Assembly: GCF_018614975.1 (NCBI RefSeq)
Contig: NZ_JAGGNR010000026.1
Location: 62,001-126,000, forward strand
Direction of reading: 5' to 3'
Length of the DNA stretch: 64,000 nt
Origin: Paenibacillus polymyxa
Lineage (GTDB): Bacteria; Bacillota; Bacilli; Paenibacillales; Paenibacillaceae
Part shown: positions 8,792 to 17,899 of the stretch, in pieces
How the letters are laid out: every line of letters begins with the position of its first letter
Numbering within the stretch: position 1 is the stretch's first letter
Program-made: the position numbers and the translations under genes
Notes under the pieces: generated by a model
Told to the model about the DNA's origin: nothing
What the model saw: the letters and a program-made list of their open reading frames with translations, nothing else
The model's database searches: none

Positions 8792-10382
8792 AGTGTTTTT
8801 GGTGGATGACGAACCGAGCATACGTGAGGGACTGACAACCATTATCGAGTGGGAAAAATACGGATTTCAGGTCATCGCTACAGCTGCCAGCGGGCGTGAG
8901 GCCATCTCCCGGTTTGAGGAATTGGAGCCTGATCTGACGATTATTGATATTCGCATGCCTGGGATGACCGGGCTGGATGTGATCGAAGAAGTGCGCCGGA
9001 ATCATCCGAATTCGCACTTTTTGATATTAAGTGGTTACGCGGATTTTGATTATGCCAAGAAAGCCATCAGTTTTGGTGTGGATGGTTATCTGCTCAAACC
9101 GGTGGATGAAGAAGAGATTATTGGTGAACTGGAGCGTATTGCTGCAATCCTGACCCGTGAACGAGAGACAATGGCACGTCAAGCTGGTGAAGATACCGTC
9201 TATCGGGAGCATCAGATCGAAGCTTTGCTCTTTGACAGTCTGGAGGGGGCGGGCAGCATGGAAGAAGATAGCCTGGGGCTGCACTGGCCTCACTATCAGA
9301 TTGTACTGCTTGAGATGCATGCGGCCCCCGACCTGCAACGAGGAAGTGTTATGAAACGCAAACTGATTGAAGCATTTGACCATAAAGACCGAGGCATTGT
9401 ATTTTCGTTCCATTCCGGTCTGGGGTTGTTAAGCAAGGAAACAATCACATCCGAGTCATCCGCAAGAAATCTGTATGATGAGCTGGAAGGACTTCTGGGA
9501 GAATGGGAGGTTCACATGTACGGTGCTGCAGGAGAACCCGTACATTCCACTTCTGAAATTGCGCGGTCATACACGCAGGCGAATCGTTTACTCGGGGAAC
9601 GCTTTTTGTTCACGGAGCAACGCATCATTCTGTGGACTGAAGGTAGCGAAGGCGAAAGCGTTGTTAAGCCAGAAGTTGAAGCTGTGGACGGAGCACATGA
9701 GCCAGTTGAGGACGAACTCGCGGACAAGCTGTATTATGCGTTAGACATCCGCAGTAGTGAGTCCGTTATGCGGGTACTGGGTGAGATGGAAGAGCGGCTG
9801 GTTCCATATCACCGAACAGAGCAAGCGATCAAGACGGCGTTCTCACAGGTATTTTCCCTGGCGTTCAACAAGCTTGCAGCGACGAATCAACAGATGCATT
9901 CCATTATGCAGGAACATTCGGTTCTGATTAATGAAGTCTATCATCAATTTACGATGACTGATCTCAAAGTCATGGCATCGGAACACTTGAATCGACTTAT
10001 TCAACGTATGGGTGGGGGAAGCAAGGATACTGTATTGAAACAGATGATTGAATTTATCCAGCGTAACCCTGGCGAAAATCTCAAGCTCGAAGTACTGGCA
10101 GAAGTGTTTAACTATAACAGCAGTTACTTGGGTAAGTTGTTCAAGAATCATACTGGAGAGTATTTCAATGCATTTCTGGACAAGGTTCGTATGGAAAAGG
10201 CCAAAGAATTGCTGGACGAAGGACTGAAGGTCCATCAGGTCGCAGCGAGAGTGGGGTATGCAAATGTGGACTACTTCCACGGTAAGTTCAAGAAATATGC
10301 AGGGGAATCCCCTTCCGCTTACAAACAGGCCAGAACCCAATCATCGTTGAAAGGAACGGCTACAGATATAAACGAGGAATAA
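8784..10382 (+). CDS. YesN-type response regulator with AraC DNA-binding domain
   Basis: A 532-residue cytosolic regulator. The N-terminal receiver domain (residues 1-120) has the acidic pair VDDE, phospho-acceptor Asp55 in IIDIRMPG and Lys105 in LLKPVDEEE. A long middle region is unassigned. The C-terminus (about 430-525) is an AraC double helix-turn-helix with YNSSYLGKLFKNHTGEYFNAFLDKVRMEKAKELL and VGYANVDYFHGKFKKYAGESPSAYK. The ATG at 8784 follows AGGAGGGG and lies inside the kinase stop region, giving translational coupling. The likely targets are the downstream permease, binding-protein and glycosidase genes. Confidence 0.95.
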   Translation: MYKVFLVDDEPSIREGLTTIIEWEKYGFQVIATAASGREAISRFEELEPDLTIIDIRMPGMTGLDVIEEVRRNHPNSHFLILSGYADFDYAKKAISFGVDGYLLKPVDEEEIIGELERIAAILTRERETMARQAGEDTVYREHQIEALLFDSLEGAGSMEEDSLGLHWPHYQIVLLEMHAAPDLQRGSVMKRKLIEAFDHKDRGIVFSFHSGLGLLSKETITSESSARNLYDELEGLLGEWEVHMYGAAGEPVHSTSEIARSYTQANRLLGERFLFTEQRIILWTEGSEGESVVKPEVEAVDGAHEPVEDELADKLYYALDIRSSESVMRVLGEMEERLVPYHRTEQAIKTAFSQVFSLAFNKLAATNQQMHSIMQEHSVLINEVYHQFTMTDLKVMASEHLNRLIQRMGGGSKDTVLKQMIEFIQRNPGENLKLEVLAEVFNYNSSYLGKLFKNHTGEYFNAFLDKVRMEKAKELLDEGLKVHQVAARVGYANVDYFHGKFKKYAGESPSAYKQARTQSSLKGTATDINEE

Positions 10383-10414
10383 GTACGAGTGCTGGGCCTT
10401 GCCCTTGCCTATTG

Positions 10415-10430
10415 TGTAAAACGTTTTCGG
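10415..10430. promoter_or_regulatory. AAAACGTTTT palindrome before the GH2 gene
   Basis: The 10-base palindrome AAAACGTTTT (10419-10428) lies within GTGTAAAACGTTTTCG in the 150-base gap between the response regulator and the GH2 gene. The same core occurs before the ABC genes and GH95, so it is a candidate locus operator. Confidence 0.5.
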
Positions 10431-10556
10431 TAATCCTCGGAAATTTCCAGATTCATCATATTGTCCATGTACTTCCCATGATAAGCAATGGTCACGGAAT
10501 GCTTTACATTTTAGACTGGATTTACAAGAATCCAGATGAAGGGATGGTTATACGAT

Positions 10557-13466
10557 ATGAATTTGTCTGATATAGGCGCTGTACGTCATACATTGAACTT
10601 AAATGGAACATGGCAGTTTTGTTTGGATCTGGAATCCGATAAACTCGTTGAACAAGTGATATTACCGCCATCACAGTGTGAAAACACATCATGGGAGACC
10701 ATTCAAATTCCCGGTTCATGGGAAGAACAAGGATACGGAGATGAGCCTGAATATGATAGGATCGATACCTGGACCAAGGTACGCGAGTATGAAGGCTCAG
10801 CCTGGTATGCTCAGGATATTCATGTTCCATCAGGCGATCCCGGATGTCACTATGTATTCAGATTGGAAGGTGTCCGATGGACAACGGATCTCTGGATCAA
10901 TGGACAGTATGCCGGGCAGCAGGATAGTCTGGTGAATCAACAGAAGTGGGATGTTACCTCTCTGGTGAAGCAGAGAGAAGTGAATCGGGTGGAGATCCGC
11001 GTTGATAATACGATGAAACTCCCGCTGGCGGGTAGCCATATTCATTCATTGCATACGGCCACAGCCTGGGGTGGAATCACGGGTGGTGTTTATCTGGATA
11101 GTCTGCCCCCATGCCGATTACAGACGTTACGGATTCAACCAGATGCTGAAACTGGAACCATTCTGGTTGATTGTACTGTAAGCGCTCCCGCAAATGAATC
11201 CGCTGGATCGATGCAATTACATGTGGATATCCAGCATCCGGACGGCACATGGCTTGATCGATATAGTTGTAATGTGAATCTGAGTGATCCATTGCATGTG
11301 GGTATAAGCTCAGCAGCTTTAACTGAAAGCAACGCTTTAATAGAACAGTGGCGATTGGAACTTGGAACAGAGAAGTCTATCGCAAGATGGTCGGATGAAT
11401 CTCCGGAATTATACAAGGCAGTGATCCGTCTGCACAACGGTGAACAGGAACTGGATCGGCTGGAGCAATCATTTGGTGTACGCTCCTTTGCAACAAACGG
11501 GAAGCAGCTTGAACTGAATGGGACACCGGTGTATCTGCGCGGGTACGTCGATTGCTGTATCTTTCCACTGACGGGTTATCCCGTCTGGGACAAGGAGCAT
11601 TATATTCAGCAGTTTCGAGTCGCCAGATCGTACGGCTTCAACCACGTCCGACTGCATGGGTGGAGTGCGCCAGAGCCATTCTGGGAAGCTGCTGATGAAG
11701 AGGGCATGTTGGTACAGGCAGAACTTCCCCATTGGTCTCGATTCTTTGAGCAACCGCATCAGTCTGTGCCAGCTGAAGTGTTGTCTTATCTGACACAAGA
11801 ACTGGACGGGTTGCTTCAATCGCTGCATAGACATCCTTCATTCGTCATGTTCTCCATGGGGAATGAACTCATTGGTCCGAATGGCCACCCTGAACTCAAT
11901 GCATGGGTGTCGAGGGCAAGGGATATGGACCCAACCCGGTTATATACGGACAATACAGGTTTTGGACAGCTTCCGGCGCAAGGGCGGGAATGTGATTATT
12001 ATATTCAGTCGTTGAACTGGCATCCCCCGTTGGAATCTGCATATTCTGCTGTGCCGGATACCACGCTGGATTATCATGCAGTCACCCGGCTTGCGAAGCA
12101 TCCCGTCATTGGGCACGAACATGCACAGTACACCATGTATGTGCGGCCCCAAGAGCGAGCCAAGTATACTGGCGTATTGCGTCCTAGCTGGTTACGACCG
12201 ATCGAAGAATCGTTAACAAACAAAGGCATGATGGAGGACCTGGAGCATTTTCAACAGGTCAGTGGTACCCATCTGGTACGTTCCTTAAAAGAAGCCATGG
12301 AGCGAATTCGGCGAACACCGGACGCTGCAGGCGTACAGCTTCTGGATATTCGCGATTTTCCAGGGCAAGGACATGCAACGACGGGCATTCTGGACGTATT
12401 TTGGGATGACAAAGGCATTACAACACCAGAAGAATTCATGCGTTTCAACGCAGATGTGGTGCTGTTGCTAAGCTGCGAGGAGCGTACCTTCTACGCCGGT
12501 GAACCTATCCATGTGGATGTACGCATATCTCACTATGGTAAAGTGCCGCTTAAAGATGCATCCATACAGTGGAAGTTGATTAGCGATGATGTGATACTTA
12601 CCAAAGGGGCATGGAAGACCGGAGATATCCAATGTGGGTCCGTCATGTCACTGGGAAGCATCGTCGCTACCGCACCTCATGAAGGAGCAGCAGCTTTTCG
12701 GATCGAAGCGGAGCTGATATCAGGCGATTCGGAAAGAACTGTAGCGAATGTATGGCATGGCTGGTCGTTTCCTATTTATCAGTCTCATCCGGGTTCGAAT
12801 CGCTTGTGGAATACCGTGGCAGAGTTGAAGCCATTCCTGGGTGAAGCGCATGATGATTGCGTAGATCGCATCGATGGATTCCAGTTGTTGAAAAATCGGG
12901 AGATTGACCTGGTTATCGTTCAGTCGTTAACACCCAATGTTGTTGATTATGTGGTCAACGGGGGGAGTGTTTGGCTACAGACAACCGCAGAAGGGTTATA
13001 TGATTCAGTGGAGACCAAGTATCTGCCTGTATTCTGGAATTACCTGATGTTTGCTACACAGCCTGGTGCAACGATGGGCATGTATTTGAGAGAACAGCTA
13101 GCACTACTAGGCTCCTTCCCGCATGATGGGGCTTCGGACTGGCATTGGTATCACTTGGTGAATGGTACACCAGCGATATGTTTGGATACGTTGCCCGGGG
13201 TGGAGCCGCTGATCGAAGTGGTGGACCATTTCCATCGGGCCAAACGACTCGCTTATGCCTTTGAGGCAAAAGTAGGGAAGGGCAAGATTTTGATATCCTC
13301 ACTTCCGTTTGCCAACCTGGCTTTAATGAAGCGTCCGGAAGCCGCCTACTTATTTCAGGAGATACTTGCGTATCTGAATGGAGATCAATTCCGTCCAGCA
13401 ACCTCCATATCAGTAGCGCAATTACTCGGGATCGTTAAACTGCAAACCATTCAATTTACATTGTAA
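10557..13466 (+). CDS. Glycoside hydrolase family 2-type enzyme
   Basis: A 969-residue, probably cytosolic retaining glycosidase; no signal peptide is visible. Domain order: an N-terminal sugar-binding jelly roll (HTLNLNGTWQF, then LWINGQYAG), an immunoglobulin-like domain, a TIM barrel (about residues 310-560), and a C-terminal region with beta-rich then globular sequence. The acid/base glutamate is in FVMFSMGNEL. The position of the nucleophile reads VIGHEHAQY, not the SEYG or EFG of typical beta-galactosidases, so the specificity is uncertain (galactosidase, arabinopyranosidase and glucuronidase are all possible). An ATG at 10536 is an alternative start; neither has ideal spacing to GAAGGGA. 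It follows the YesMN pair and an AAAACGTTTT operator. Confidence 0.85.
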   Translation: MNLSDIGAVRHTLNLNGTWQFCLDLESDKLVEQVILPPSQCENTSWETIQIPGSWEEQGYGDEPEYDRIDTWTKVREYEGSAWYAQDIHVPSGDPGCHYVFRLEGVRWTTDLWINGQYAGQQDSLVNQQKWDVTSLVKQREVNRVEIRVDNTMKLPLAGSHIHSLHTATAWGGITGGVYLDSLPPCRLQTLRIQPDAETGTILVDCTVSAPANESAGSMQLHVDIQHPDGTWLDRYSCNVNLSDPLHVGISSAALTESNALIEQWRLELGTEKSIARWSDESPELYKAVIRLHNGEQELDRLEQSFGVRSFATNGKQLELNGTPVYLRGYVDCCIFPLTGYPVWDKEHYIQQFRVARSYGFNHVRLHGWSAPEPFWEAADEEGMLVQAELPHWSRFFEQPHQSVPAEVLSYLTQELDGLLQSLHRHPSFVMFSMGNELIGPNGHPELNAWVSRARDMDPTRLYTDNTGFGQLPAQGRECDYYIQSLNWHPPLESAYSAVPDTTLDYHAVTRLAKHPVIGHEHAQYTMYVRPQERAKYTGVLRPSWLRPIEESLTNKGMMEDLEHFQQVSGTHLVRSLKEAMERIRRTPDAAGVQLLDIRDFPGQGHATTGILDVFWDDKGITTPEEFMRFNADVVLLLSCEERTFYAGEPIHVDVRISHYGKVPLKDASIQWKLISDDVILTKGAWKTGDIQCGSVMSLGSIVATAPHEGAAAFRIEAELISGDSERTVANVWHGWSFPIYQSHPGSNRLWNTVAELKPFLGEAHDDCVDRIDGFQLLKNREIDLVIVQSLTPNVVDYVVNGGSVWLQTTAEGLYDSVETKYLPVFWNYLMFATQPGATMGMYLREQLALLGSFPHDGASDWHWYHLVNGTPAICLDTLPGVEPLIEVVDHFHRAKRLAYAFEAKVGKGKILISSLPFANLALMKRPEAAYLFQEILAYLNGDQFRPATSISVAQLLGIVKLQTIQFTL

Positions 13467-13472
13467 TCAGAG

Positions 13473-13494
13473 GGACCCGAAAGGGTCCTTTTTG
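13473..13494 (+). terminator. Terminator after the GH2 gene
   Basis: GGACCC and GGGTCC form a perfect stem around a GAAA tetraloop (13473-13488), followed by TTTTT. Confidence 0.9.
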
Positions 13495-13510
13495 TATGCC
13501 ATGTATTTAG

Positions 13511-13703
13511 AGTAAACGATTACTATAAAACGTTTTTGATATTTACCATCTTAGATAATAATTTACCTTAATATTACTTTTATTTCATTTAAAAGTAGGA
13601 TTTATCGCTGATTTTAACTAATTATTGTCTGATTATATATGTCTATATCTAATTTTTATATGATTTTCTCTAAAATCCAGATGGTATTTTGAAAACGCTC
13701 TAT
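13511..13703. promoter_or_regulatory. AT-rich control region of the permease operon with cre-like operators
   Basis: This gap before the first permease holds the palindromic AGTAAACGATTACT (13511-13524), AAAACGTTTT (13527-13536) and TGAAAACGCTCTAT (13690-13703). A weak promoter candidate is TTGATA (13536-13541) with TAATTT 17 bases on. The rest is AT-rich without visible genes. Composite placement of two operator types recurs before the third binding-protein gene and the GH95 gene. Confidence 0.5.
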
Positions 13704-13744
13704 CGAGTATGATTATTTTATAAAACAGAGGAGGGGGAACGGAG

Positions 13745-14728
13745 ATGGAAACGCTAACAAAAAAATCCGCTTCCGCGAACAGAAGCAGTGACCCCAAACC
13801 GCCTTTAAAGAATCGGCGGAACGGAATTTGGGACAGAATGAAACAGCAGAAATATCTCTATCTCATGTCATTGCCATTCGTAGCTTGGGTTTTCGTATTT
13901 AACTATCTGCCATTATGGGGATGGACGATGGCTTTCCAAAATTATAAACCTGCCAGATCGTTTGGTGATCAAGAGTGGGTTGGCTTTAAACACTTTGTAG
14001 AGCTGTTCAGTGATGATCGTTTCTATCTGGTACTTCGAAATACACTTGCTATGAGCTTGATGGGACTGGTTGTCGGTTTTATCGTGCCGATATTCTTCGC
14101 CATTCTCTTGAATGAAATGAGAGGTATGTTCTTCAAGCGTGCCGTGCAAACGGTATCATATCTGCCTCACTTTGTATCATGGGTCGTTGTGGCAGGTATT
14201 ATCACCAAGATGCTCTCCACCGATGGTGGGATTATCAATGATCTATTGGTAGGACTGAACATTATCGATCAGCCGATCCAATTCATGGCCAAGGGGAACT
14301 TGTTCTGGTATATTGTAACCGCTTCAGATATGTGGAAGGAAACCGGTTGGAATGCCATCATCTATCTGGCGGCGATTACAGGTATCGACAATGAGCTGTA
14401 TGAAGCTTCCCGTGTAGATGGAGCCAACCGCTGGAGACAGATGTGGCATATTACGTTGCCTGGCATACGGACCACGATTTCTGTACTTTTCATCATGTCG
14501 ATTGGGCATCTGATCAGTATCGGTTTCGAGAAGCAGTTCTTGCTTGGCAACAGTCTGGTCACAGACTACTCGGAAGTCCTTGATCTATACGCGCTCAATT
14601 ATGGTTTGAATATGGGACGATTCTCATATGGTACAGCCATAGGTATATTCAACTCCGTTGTCAGTATCATCCTTCTGTTTACTGCGAACGGCTTGTTCAA
14701 AAAATTCACTAAAGAAAGCATCATGTAG
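13745..14728 (+). CDS. Sugar ABC transporter permease (LplB-like)
   Basis: A 327-residue inner-membrane permease with about six membrane segments after a basic cytoplasmic N-terminus. The coupling loop reads ELYEASRVDGANRWRQMWHITLPGIRTTISVLF, the EAA motif of carbohydrate uptake permeases of the LplB/YtcP group. It has a strong GAGGAGGGGG site before the ATG and is followed 15 bases later by the partner permease. No ATPase gene is present; these systems normally share a housekeeping MsmX-type ATPase, which would lie elsewhere in the genome. Confidence 0.93.
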   Translation: METLTKKSASANRSSDPKPPLKNRRNGIWDRMKQQKYLYLMSLPFVAWVFVFNYLPLWGWTMAFQNYKPARSFGDQEWVGFKHFVELFSDDRFYLVLRNTLAMSLMGLVVGFIVPIFFAILLNEMRGMFFKRAVQTVSYLPHFVSWVVVAGIITKMLSTDGGIINDLLVGLNIIDQPIQFMAKGNLFWYIVTASDMWKETGWNAIIYLAAITGIDNELYEASRVDGANRWRQMWHITLPGIRTTISVLFIMSIGHLISIGFEKQFLLGNSLVTDYSEVLDLYALNYGLNMGRFSYGTAIGIFNSVVSIILLFTANGLFKKFTKESIM

Positions 14729-14743
14729 GGAGGGGACGACATT

Positions 14744-15646
14744 ATGGCGAACAAAGCATTCAATGCTACTCGGGGCGATAAACTGTTCGATATATTCAAC
14801 ATCCTCGCGATGACCATGGTGCTGGTTGTAACACTTTATCCATTCCTTAACGTACTAGCCATCTCACTCAATAACTCGACAGATACAGTACGTGGCGGAA
14901 TTTACTTGTGGCCTCGCGAATTCACATTACAGAACTACAAAACGATTTTCCAATATGATGGATTGCTACAAGGTTTGCAGATCTCCATTCTGCGTACACT
15001 TGTAGGTACCGTGCTCGGATTGATCAGTTCATCCATGATCGCCTTTACACTGAGCAGACCTGATTTTGGACTTAGAAAATTTGTTTCCACAACGCTCGCA
15101 CTCACGATGTATTTCTCCGGTGGTCTGATTCCGGTGTACATTCTGATGCGTGACTTGAACCTGATCGGTACATTCTGGGTATATGTATTGCCTGGCATGA
15201 TCAGTGCATTTAACGTGTTCATCATCCGTTCATTCATTGATGGCCTGCCATACTCATTGCAGGAATCCGCGAAGCTGGACGGAGCGAATGACTTTACAAT
15301 CTATTACAGAATCATCTTGCCACTGTGTAAACCAGTGCTTGCTACCATCGCATTGTTCCTGGCTGTCGGTCAATGGAATGCGTGGTTCGACACGTACCTG
15401 TATAATGGTTCAAAGGCACATTTGACCACGCTCCAATATGAGCTGATGAAAGTATTGCAAAGTACGCAGCAAGGTTCAGGTGCTGGACGAAATGCCAATG
15501 ATATGGCGCAGCAAATGACACAGATTTCACCGGAATCGATCAAAATGGCGATTACGATCGTTGTAACGGTTCCAATCCTCATTGTATATCCATTCCTTCA
15601 GAAGTACTTTGTCGGTGGTATGACACTGGGCGCAGTAAAAGGTTAA
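14744..15646 (+). CDS. Sugar ABC transporter permease (LplC-like)
   Basis: A 300-residue partner permease with six membrane segments. The EAA coupling loop is SLQESAKLDGANDFTIYYRIILPLCKPVLATIALF. The sequence FIIRSFIDGLPYSLQESAKLDGAND is characteristic of the YtcP/LplC group handling complex oligosaccharides. Translation is coupled to the preceding permease (15-base gap, GGGAGGGG site). The first of three binding-protein genes follows after 186 bases that contain two small stem-loops. Confidence 0.93.
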   Translation: MANKAFNATRGDKLFDIFNILAMTMVLVVTLYPFLNVLAISLNNSTDTVRGGIYLWPREFTLQNYKTIFQYDGLLQGLQISILRTLVGTVLGLISSSMIAFTLSRPDFGLRKFVSTTLALTMYFSGGLIPVYILMRDLNLIGTFWVYVLPGMISAFNVFIIRSFIDGLPYSLQESAKLDGANDFTIYYRIILPLCKPVLATIALFLAVGQWNAWFDTYLYNGSKAHLTTLQYELMKVLQSTQQGSGAGRNANDMAQQMTQISPESIKMAITIVVTVPILIVYPFLQKYFVGGMTLGAVKG

Positions 15647-15712
15647 ACAAGTGGGTACAGGCTGCCAAATAGAGCGGCCGTACATCTACAAATGAAGCAT
15701 CAGGATACCCGA

Positions 15713-15796
15713 AGCGCAGCCATGTGGTCTGTGCTTCACCGTATAGGGCTGCGGTGTGGTATTCATGAAGCTATAGACAGGGACAAAAAAGTCCCG
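15713..15796 (+). other. Stem-loops between permease and first binding-protein gene
   Basis: GCAGCC (from about 15717) pairs with GGCTGC near 15750, and GGGAC pairs with GTCCC (about 15780-15795) around a run of A. They lack strong T-tracts, so partial termination or mRNA processing that raises binding-protein expression is more likely than full termination. Confidence 0.4.
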
Positions 15797-15832
15797 GACA
15801 AACAGACATATGAAACAGGGAGGATTACCATT

Positions 15833-17521
15833 ATGGCAAGTTCCAAAATGAAGATTGCACTGGCACCAGTGCTTGCAATGTCTTTACTCGCAGGTTGCGG
15901 TGGAGGAAGCGGCGGTGATACGTCGTTCAAGGATACAAGCGCAGAGACAACTCCACTTACTTTTGATTTCTTCAGCGTTGACCCCAGTCCGAACTGGAAT
16001 GGCATGAAGGATGAAGTAGGTAAAGTCCTTACGGAAAAAACAGGGATAACCCTTAACGGTGAATTCGCCGTTAGTGGTGGTCAAGATAAAATATCCTTAA
16101 TGGCGGCGAGCGGAGATTATCCGGATATCGTCTCACCCAAAGGAGAACTTAGCAAACTGGTGGATGCCGGAGCAATGCTCGATCTGACAGATCTGATCGA
16201 CCAATATGCTCCCAATCTGAAGAAGCTGTATGGTAATTACATGGACCGGTTGAAATACAGTAATGAGGATCAGGCTATTTATGTGCTGCCGACGTATTAT
16301 GCGGTAGACCAAAAGTACTTTGATGCAGGTGGTGGATTTGGCATTCAGCATCGTGTACTGAAAGAACTCGGATATCCGGAAGTGCGTACACTTGAGGATT
16401 ACGAGAATGTATTGAAGGCGTACAAAGAGAAACACCCAACGATTGATGGTCAGCCAACCATCCCGTTAACACTGGACGCGGATGATTGGAGAATCATGAT
16501 TACGGTAACGAACCCGGCCTTCCAGGCAACAGGTGCTCCGGATGATGGTGAATACTATATCGATCCAGAGACGTATGAAGCAAGTCTTCATTACAAACGT
16601 CCAGAGGAAAAAGAGTACTTCCGCTGGTTGAACCATATGTATAACACTGGATTGCTTGATCAGGACAGCTTCATCCAAAAAACAGACCAATACAAATCCA
16701 AAATTGCAAGTGGACGTGTTCTGGGTGTCATTGACCAGGATTGGGGTTATTCCGATGCAGAAAATGCATTGAAATTCGCTGGTAAGACTGAAGCAACGTA
16801 TTCACACTTCCCGGTAACCCTGTCCGAGGATATCAAGGATCATGCCTACCAAGACCCTGGTTTTGTATCCGGTTGGGGTGTAGGGATTACAACATCGAAT
16901 CCTGACCCGGTTCGTACGATCAAATTCTTCGATTACCTGGCTTCTGAAGAAGGGCAAGTGTTGATGAACTGGGGAATTGAGGGCAAACAGTACGAAGTGA
17001 AGGACGGCAAACGTGTCATTCCTGCCGACATTCTGGATCAGAAAACCAATAATGCAGCCGTATTCCAGAAAGAAACGGGTATTGGACTGTACACCAATAT
17101 GTCTGGTCACTATGGAGACGGTGTGAAGGATTCAACGGATAACTACTACACTACGAATTTCCCAGAACAGATTGTGGCAGCATATTCCGATGCAGAGAAA
17201 GAAACACTCAAAGCTTACGGTGCTACGACGTGGAAAGATCTGTTCCCGAGTGAAGACGAGTTCCCAATCAAACCATGGGGAGCAGCATACAATCTGCCAA
17301 CACCAGGTGACTCCAACTACAACGTCATCTTCAAGAAAACACAGGATATCATCCGGAAGCGTATCCCGGAAGCCATTCTGAGTACTCCTGAACAGTTCGA
17401 TGCGATCTATGACGGCATGATTGCAGAAGTGAACCAAGCAGGAGCAGAGGATATGGAGAAACAATATACAGAACTCGTTCAAAACCGTGTTCAATTGTGG
17501 AGCGGTGAAGAGGCTAAATAA
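15833..17521 (+). CDS. Extracellular sugar-binding lipoprotein, paralogue 1 (LplA-like)
   Basis: A 562-residue solute-binding protein with a lipoprotein signal peptide ending LLAGC (Cys22), followed by a Gly/Ser-rich linker. The mature part starts PLTFDFFSVDPSPNWN, and a TGxTL/TGVT segment follows. It is a close relative of the next two genes, sharing blocks such as LSKLVDAGAMLDLTDLI, QRVLKELGYPEV-like and DGVKDSTDNYYTTNFPEQ. An upstream in-frame ATG (15692) is rejected because GGGAGG precedes 15833 and the signal peptide starts there. This copy is in the permease operon and has no promoter of its own that I can see. Confidence 0.95.
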   Translation: MASSKMKIALAPVLAMSLLAGCGGGSGGDTSFKDTSAETTPLTFDFFSVDPSPNWNGMKDEVGKVLTEKTGITLNGEFAVSGGQDKISLMAASGDYPDIVSPKGELSKLVDAGAMLDLTDLIDQYAPNLKKLYGNYMDRLKYSNEDQAIYVLPTYYAVDQKYFDAGGGFGIQHRVLKELGYPEVRTLEDYENVLKAYKEKHPTIDGQPTIPLTLDADDWRIMITVTNPAFQATGAPDDGEYYIDPETYEASLHYKRPEEKEYFRWLNHMYNTGLLDQDSFIQKTDQYKSKIASGRVLGVIDQDWGYSDAENALKFAGKTEATYSHFPVTLSEDIKDHAYQDPGFVSGWGVGITTSNPDPVRTIKFFDYLASEEGQVLMNWGIEGKQYEVKDGKRVIPADILDQKTNNAAVFQKETGIGLYTNMSGHYGDGVKDSTDNYYTTNFPEQIVAAYSDAEKETLKAYGATTWKDLFPSEDEFPIKPWGAAYNLPTPGDSNYNVIFKKTQDIIRKRIPEAILSTPEQFDAIYDGMIAEVNQAGAEDMEKQYTELVQNRVQLWSGEEAK

Positions 17522-17548
17522 ACGATTAGCCAGTCAGATGTAAAACGA

Positions 17549-17580
17549 AAAAGAACCCAAAATATCTGGGTTCTTTTTTA
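17549..17580 (+). terminator. Terminator after binding-protein paralogue 1
   Basis: AAAAGAACCCA (17549-17559) pairs with TGGGTTCTTTT (17567-17577) around a 7-base loop and ends in a T run. Confidence 0.9.
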
Positions 17581-17582
17581 TG

Positions 17583-17610
17583 TGAAAACGTTTTCTATAA
17601 AACGTTTTCA
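17583..17610. promoter_or_regulatory. Two abutting cre-like operators upstream of paralogue 2
   Basis: TGAAAACGTTTTCT (17583-17596) is immediately followed by ATAAAACGTTTTCA (17597-17610). Both contain AAAACGTTTT, and they sit exactly 14 bases apart, upstream of the -35 box. Confidence 0.6.
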
Positions 17611-17627
17611 ATTTTATGAATTCACTA

Positions 17628-17677
17628 TTGACAAGGGGTATAGGAGCGATTATTATTCAATTATGAAAGCACTTACA
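17628..17677 (+). promoter_or_regulatory. Promoter and downstream operator of paralogue 2
   Basis: TTGACA (17628-17633) and TATTAT (17651-17656) are 17 bases apart. TGAAAGCACTTACA (17664-17677) begins 7 bases after the -10, where a bound repressor would block initiation. The long leader (about 220 bases) that follows holds a perfect 20-base palindrome at 17684-17703 and another cre-like site at 17777-17790. Confidence 0.75.
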
Positions 17678-17683
17678 TTTGCT

Positions 17684-17703
17684 TGTACATCACGTGATGT
17701 ACA
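17684..17703. repeat. Perfect 20-bp palindrome in the leader of paralogue 2
   Basis: The sequence reads TGTACATCAC followed by its exact reverse complement. It lies about 20 bases past the expected transcription start. It could be a protein operator or a 5' mRNA hairpin; nothing in the window repeats it. Confidence 0.6.
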
Positions 17704-17899
17704 CCTGAATCTCAAAGTAAACACTTGCAGGAATGAAGAGGAAATAAGGCAAGAGAAGAACATTTTTTTATTTTTAAGAAAACGCTTCTATTGTTATAAA
17801 AACAAGAAAATTACATTTGTATCATCTGGTCACGGTATGTGCAGGTCAGCCTGTTATACAAATATAAAGCTTCATTAATATCCATAAGGGGGATTATAC

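Noticed and set aside
17582..17878. 98-codon frame upstream of binding-protein copy 2
   Set aside because: It covers the promoter and operators, has no ribosome binding site and a low-complexity translation. The region is explained by regulation.
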